Shown here one piece after another: positions 59,801 through 64,000 of a DNA stretch of 64,000 bases. A program made the translations under genes and the position numbers. Each line of letters begins with the position of its first letter. Position 1 is the first letter of the stretch. This DNA is from Yamagishiella unicocca (Eukaryota; Chlorophyta; Chlorophyceae; Chlamydomonadales; Volvocaceae): assembly GCA_003116995.1 (NCBI GenBank), contig BDSL01000021.1:1-64000 (forward strand). The letters are read 5' to 3'. The notes beneath the pieces were generated by a model, which did no database searches, was not told the origin of the DNA, and saw nothing but the letters and a program-made list of their open reading frames with translations.

Positions 59801-62800
59801 TGCGCGAAGCAAAGCAAAGCCGCCCGGGGCAAGCATCGTAACATTCACCCAGGCGCATGGACGCCAACTCTTACCTCCGGGGTGATCATGAAGTTGAGCA
59901 AGGTGACCTTGACTGACACCTCGGGTAGGTAGTGCGGGTTGCGCAGCTTGGTGGTCATGTAAAACCTGTCACGTAGAAAGGCAGGCGGATTCGCGGCAGG
60001 ACACGCAGCGCATTGAGAACAAGGCGGCGTCTCCGACCTCGCACAACCATCCTCATGTCATGCCTTAAAGAGTCGCAGCAGACTCAGGGTTCTCCTCCGC
60101 TCTCCATGCGTTCCTCCCATGCGTTCCTGGCCGCACAGATACCTACCTCAACGTGCCGGCACCACCGGCCGCCCCCGCGCCTCCTCTCTTACCTGAAGGA
60201 CTCGCTGTACTCGATGGTGGCGTCGCCCAGGCGGATGCATAGACCGCCGCCCTGCTTGAACACCGACTTGAGCAGCAGCGGCTCCAGCGTGGGGTCCAGC
60301 TCCTCCGCGATGTTCTCCAGCAGCACCGGGGTGCCGAACTGGATGGCGTTCTCCAGCCGCCGGATGTAGTCGCCATCCGACAGCTTCATCACCTGAGGGC
60401 CGCGGGAGGCGGGCACATCGAGACAAGGCGATGACAGTTGAGCCCTGGGCCGCAACTTGCATACGGCTGGACGGAGACGGAGAGGAGAAGACAGGACATC
60501 GCCCGAGGGGGTACACTCCATGGGGTGCCAGGCGCGTTCATGCGGGCTGCAATGGTTCATGGTGGGTGGGTTAGAAGTGGAGGTGTGATTGGAAATGCGT
60601 AGATCGGCACCACACGCATTCCAATCAACGCAAAAGATAACTGGTAGGCCGACGCACCTCCAGCTTGTTCTTCTTCTCCATATTTTTGATCCACTTGTTG
60701 GCTTGGCCTTGGGGGTCGATCAGCAGCGGCCAGCGGCGGGCCTTAGATACGATGATGCCGTTGTCAATGGAGAAGGAGTCATTAGGCAGGCCGTCGATGG
60801 TCCAATCTCGAATCTTGACCGGCTCTCCAAGCACCGTGACCAGCCTGGTAGGGTTGTGGTTGAAAGGGGGAGGGGCGGGGAGTCGGAAATGAACCTCGGC
60901 AGGTTCACACACATGGGTGAGGTCTTCGCTAAAACTGTTTTAGAACCAGAAGTCGCATTCTCGTATTCCTGCGGAACCAGCTAGATTAAGCAGCGCTTGC
61001 TACCATCGCCGTCCCACAATGCACGTGTCCACTGCTCCCGATCCCGGAATATCCGTCTACACTCGCGCCTCCCTGGCTCCAACCCCTACATACTTGAAGT
61101 GTTCTGAGCAGGGGATGTGCCGCTCCCTGCACAGTGCCACCCAGCTGCTGGTGGCCCGCTCGCGATACGCGGCAGTGAAGGCGCCCAAGTAGGCGATGAA
61201 TCCCGACGCCAGCAGCACGTCGCCCGTCAGGTTGATGTAGTCGCCACCTAGCTTGGCGGCCACCTGAGCGGAAGCGGGGCGATTAGGATTGGAAATCCAG
61301 GGCGCTGGTTATGGATGGGTTTCAGAGGCCACTCATGGGAGGAAGGCAAGTAGTTCGGATATCGACGGCGCACGATTAGTAGTGAGACAATCCCACCGGC
61401 CAGCGACACCCACCTCCGTCCAGCGGCTCTTCTCGCCGCCCAGGCCTCCGATCAGCTTGGTGGCGCGGTCCAGCTTCTTCTCGCACAAGTCCACTTCCGC
61501 CTCGAGTTGGGCCTGTGGGCGGGAAGTGACGGGCACATCCAGTCGATCTTAAGGGGACAGTGGTGTGAGCTCAAGGCGGCTGCCATCAAGTCCACATCGC
61601 CCCTTCCAGCCCCCGCCATGACGCCCCGAACGCAACCACCGTAAATTGCTGCCGGGCATCCTTTCCTTCCTCCCGGTCTTTTACCTTGCGCCGCTGCATC
61701 TCTGCCAGCTTGGCATTGAGGCCCGCCAGCTTCGCCTCCACGTTGGCCAGCTCCGCCTTCTTCTCGTTCAGACCCACCATCAGCTCCGCGTACTCGGCCT
61801 CCGCCTCCGCAAGCTTGGCCTTCTTAGGGGCGACCACCTGCAGTCAATCAACCATGTGCATGACATTCGAGCGCAAGGCGATCAACTCGTCGCAGCTTTA
61901 CATACGCACGATCGTATGGCGCCTCGCCGCATTTGGGGGGCAAACGCTTCGGCCTGCCGGCACAGCCTAGGTCATGAACATGCGGCGCCGCAGGTGCTTT
62001 GAGGTATGCCGCACCTTGGCGACCCTGTCATACGCCTCCATGGCGCGCACCCAGCAGCACAACCCGTACGCGGCCGCAGAGGCCTTCTTGACGACTGCCG
62101 GGTCGAAGTCGTCCATGTCCAGGTAGGGGCGCACGGCGACAATGATCTGCTGGGAGATGTTGTCCTTGTCGTACGCACGCAGTGTGTCGAGGAACTTGGT
62201 GTCAGCCAGCATGCCCTGAAGAGCGAATCACCATGGATAGACAGTAAACCCTTGAACCAACACAGGGCATCGAAGGCTAGGATTGCCCCTTGGAAGATAT
62301 CAGGACATGGCGCTGGGAAAAATATGTTGTAGAGCGTGGGGTTCGGATGTGAGGAGCGCAGGGCCGCAGATGCACTCCCCAGGCCCCTGCGACGCAGCCT
62401 CCACCAGCCACCTCTCACAGAGCCATGCCTACGGCCCCGCACCTGTGACGGACCCCAGTAGTCGTTGATCTTCCTGGAGGGGTTGGCTGGGTCGTTGACC
62501 TGTAAGGATTTGGCGGGCATGACACCTCAGGTTGGACATGAGGGATTAGCTCAGAACGTCGGGTGCAGGATCCGTCGCATCAGTCCCCTCTCGGCCTCCG
62601 CCCACCCCGTCCAGCACTTGCCTTGTTGGGCTTGATGCTGAGCATCTGGCACACCGCCTCCATCACCACTTTGACGGCCTTAGGCGGGTTCTTCATGGCC
62701 TTCACTTCGGTAACATCGGCCTTGGTCAGTGTGTCGAGAGCCTGGTAGTTGGGTTTGATGGGGTGACGCAAAGGACCAACGAAATGGCATCATGAGACCG

Positions 62801-64000
62801 CTCCTAAGGGAGCAAGGGGACACTTCGGTGACCGCTACGAAGCACGTCAATGCCAGGTGCAGACTTGAGGCAACGTCCTGTCCCATCCTCTGACCCGGCC
62901 CGCCCTCTACAAACAGCGCCGCAGCTCGCCCTCTGCGACACACCTTGAGCGCGCTCTCCAGGAGCGGCAGAGCCACCGCCAGGTCCGCCTCGCACTCGTC
63001 CTTGATGGCCTTGGCGGACGCGGCCTTCTCGTTGGCCACCGCCTCCTCGCCCACCACCACCACTTTCTTGGCCTCGGCCTCCTGGGTCTGCCGGTCCACA
63101 ATCTGCAGCGACAGGAAGAAGATACCCGGCCGGCAGGGTGCCATCGCGGACAGGTGTGAGCCCGAAATTCCAACCCAGTCCGTGGCCGTACCAAATCGAC
63201 CCTTAGCTCGCAGCGCTCATGCATTGCCCTTAGCCCGCAATCCATTCGTTGGAATATCCAACGCGACGCACCCACCTTGAGGGTCTCTTCCACCTCCTTG
63301 CCCGTCTCGATCAGCTTGGGCTGAAGCGCAATGAGCTCCTCCTTCATGACTCCGATGTCATGCTCTGCCGCGAGCAGCTTCTCCAGGCCCACCTCGTACC
63401 GCCGCTTGAGGCCGTGCACCTGCCGCCAGGATGACCAGGGCAACATCAGCACCAGGTCAGCATATGCACAGTATCCGCATCGATTGCTATAGTGTAAAGG
63501 TATCAGTATCAAGGACGGAAAGAAAAGAAGATTTCAACATGTTCCTACGACATTTCCCGGCCCTCTCAACCCTATGCATTGCACCGCTGCCAACCGCGAC
63601 AGGCGAGGACTGCTGTGGACCATCATGACAGACTTCCCGATGTGCGGCTACCACAACTTTTGCATTAGCAGCATCCAATGCCCGCCCTCACACCCTCATG
63701 CGCCCACACCCGTCCGCACCTGCTTGCGCTTCGCCGACAGCAGCTCCTTGTACGTCTGGATGAGCTCCAGATATGAGGTGGGGGTGGTGTAGTAGTGGCG
63801 GCCCAGCTCCGCCCTGAAGTCGTTGGCCAGGTGCCGTACTGTCAGGTGGAACTCCATGCACATGTCCTCCACCGCACCTCGGGTCTCGCTGCTGTCCATC
63901 TCAACGTCGTGAAGGAACCTGTGGCCGGGCGGGACGAAGGATACGGGGACGAGGAGGAGGTGGGGAATGAACGGCAGGCGCGGCGGTGAAGCATGGTACG
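53861..64000 (-). CDS. Axonemal dynein heavy chain, inner-arm single-headed type (C-terminal part)
   Basis: 28 exons are visible: 63918-63720, 63419-63276, 63102-62944, 62741-62622, 62499-62443, 62215-62015, 61837-61685, 61512-61414, 61263-61094, 60844-60658, 60392-60193, 59965-59875, 59708-59541, 59252-59184, 59029-58907, 58674-58471, 58361-58087, 57904-57796, 57627-57493, 57255-57031, 56797-56663, 56530-56171, 55985-55698, 55560-55482, 55077-54794, 54633-54538, 54356-54177, 53911-53861. They give 1519 residues; the 5' part lies beyond the window. Order: end of AAA4 ([13 protein letters not shown]), stalk coiled coil 1, microtubule-binding domain ([28 protein letters not shown]), coiled coil 2 ([19 protein letters not shown]), AAA5 ([29 protein letters not shown]), AAA6 ([27 protein letters not shown]) and the C-terminal domain ([34 protein letters not shown]). 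The protein moves axonemes; which inner-arm isoform it is cannot be told from this part. Confidence 0.95.

Overview
This is nuclear DNA from a volvocine-type green alga of the Chlamydomonas/Volvox group. The evidence is TTTTAGGG-class telomere repeats, GC-rich intron-dense genes, an axonemal dynein heavy chain, a land-plant-like plastid SDR-CIA30 protein and a plant/algal complex I subunit. It looks like a subtelomere running into ordinary gene-dense DNA. Gene models were built by hand: exon joins were accepted only where splice sites, reading phase and protein-family similarity agreed. Distant 5' exons and UTRs may still be missing.

Left part (1-13830): an AT-rich satellite of about 46 head-to-tail copies of a ~289 bp monomer. 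It falls into two subfamilies, separated by a decayed block at ~6.75-7.6 kb, and the right half shows higher-order repeats. The array stops in mid-monomer at 13426. It abuts four CCCTAAAA telomere units in the orientation expected of a chromosome end lying to the left, then 365 bp of (CCCCAG)n whose minus strand is strongly G-rich. No genes were accepted here.

Middle part (13831-38155): 2.5 kb of unassigned sequence, then a renalase-like FAD oxidoreductase (+), a small HicB-like-fold protein (-, tentative), two tentative tiny genes, an HCF173-like SDR-CIA30-SDR plastid protein (-), the Ran-binding protein MOG1 (+), the 55-residue complex I subunit B12 (-), a plastid-type AI-2E/PerM family membrane protein (+), the translocon-associated protein TRAP-beta (-) and a small probable plastid membrane protein (+).

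Right part (38156-64000): a 1047-residue BTB-BACK protein whose BTB fold is split by a ~510-residue low-complexity insert (+), a possible BTB fragment behind it, the U5 snRNP assembly factor AAR2 (+), a secretory prolyl 4-hydroxylase (-), and the C-terminal 1519 residues of a single-headed inner-arm-type axonemal dynein heavy chain (-), which runs off the right edge.

The genes are individually placed housekeeping, organellar, secretory and flagellar functions, not an operon or pathway cluster. The clearest unusual architecture is the satellite / internal telomere / G-rich microsatellite junction.
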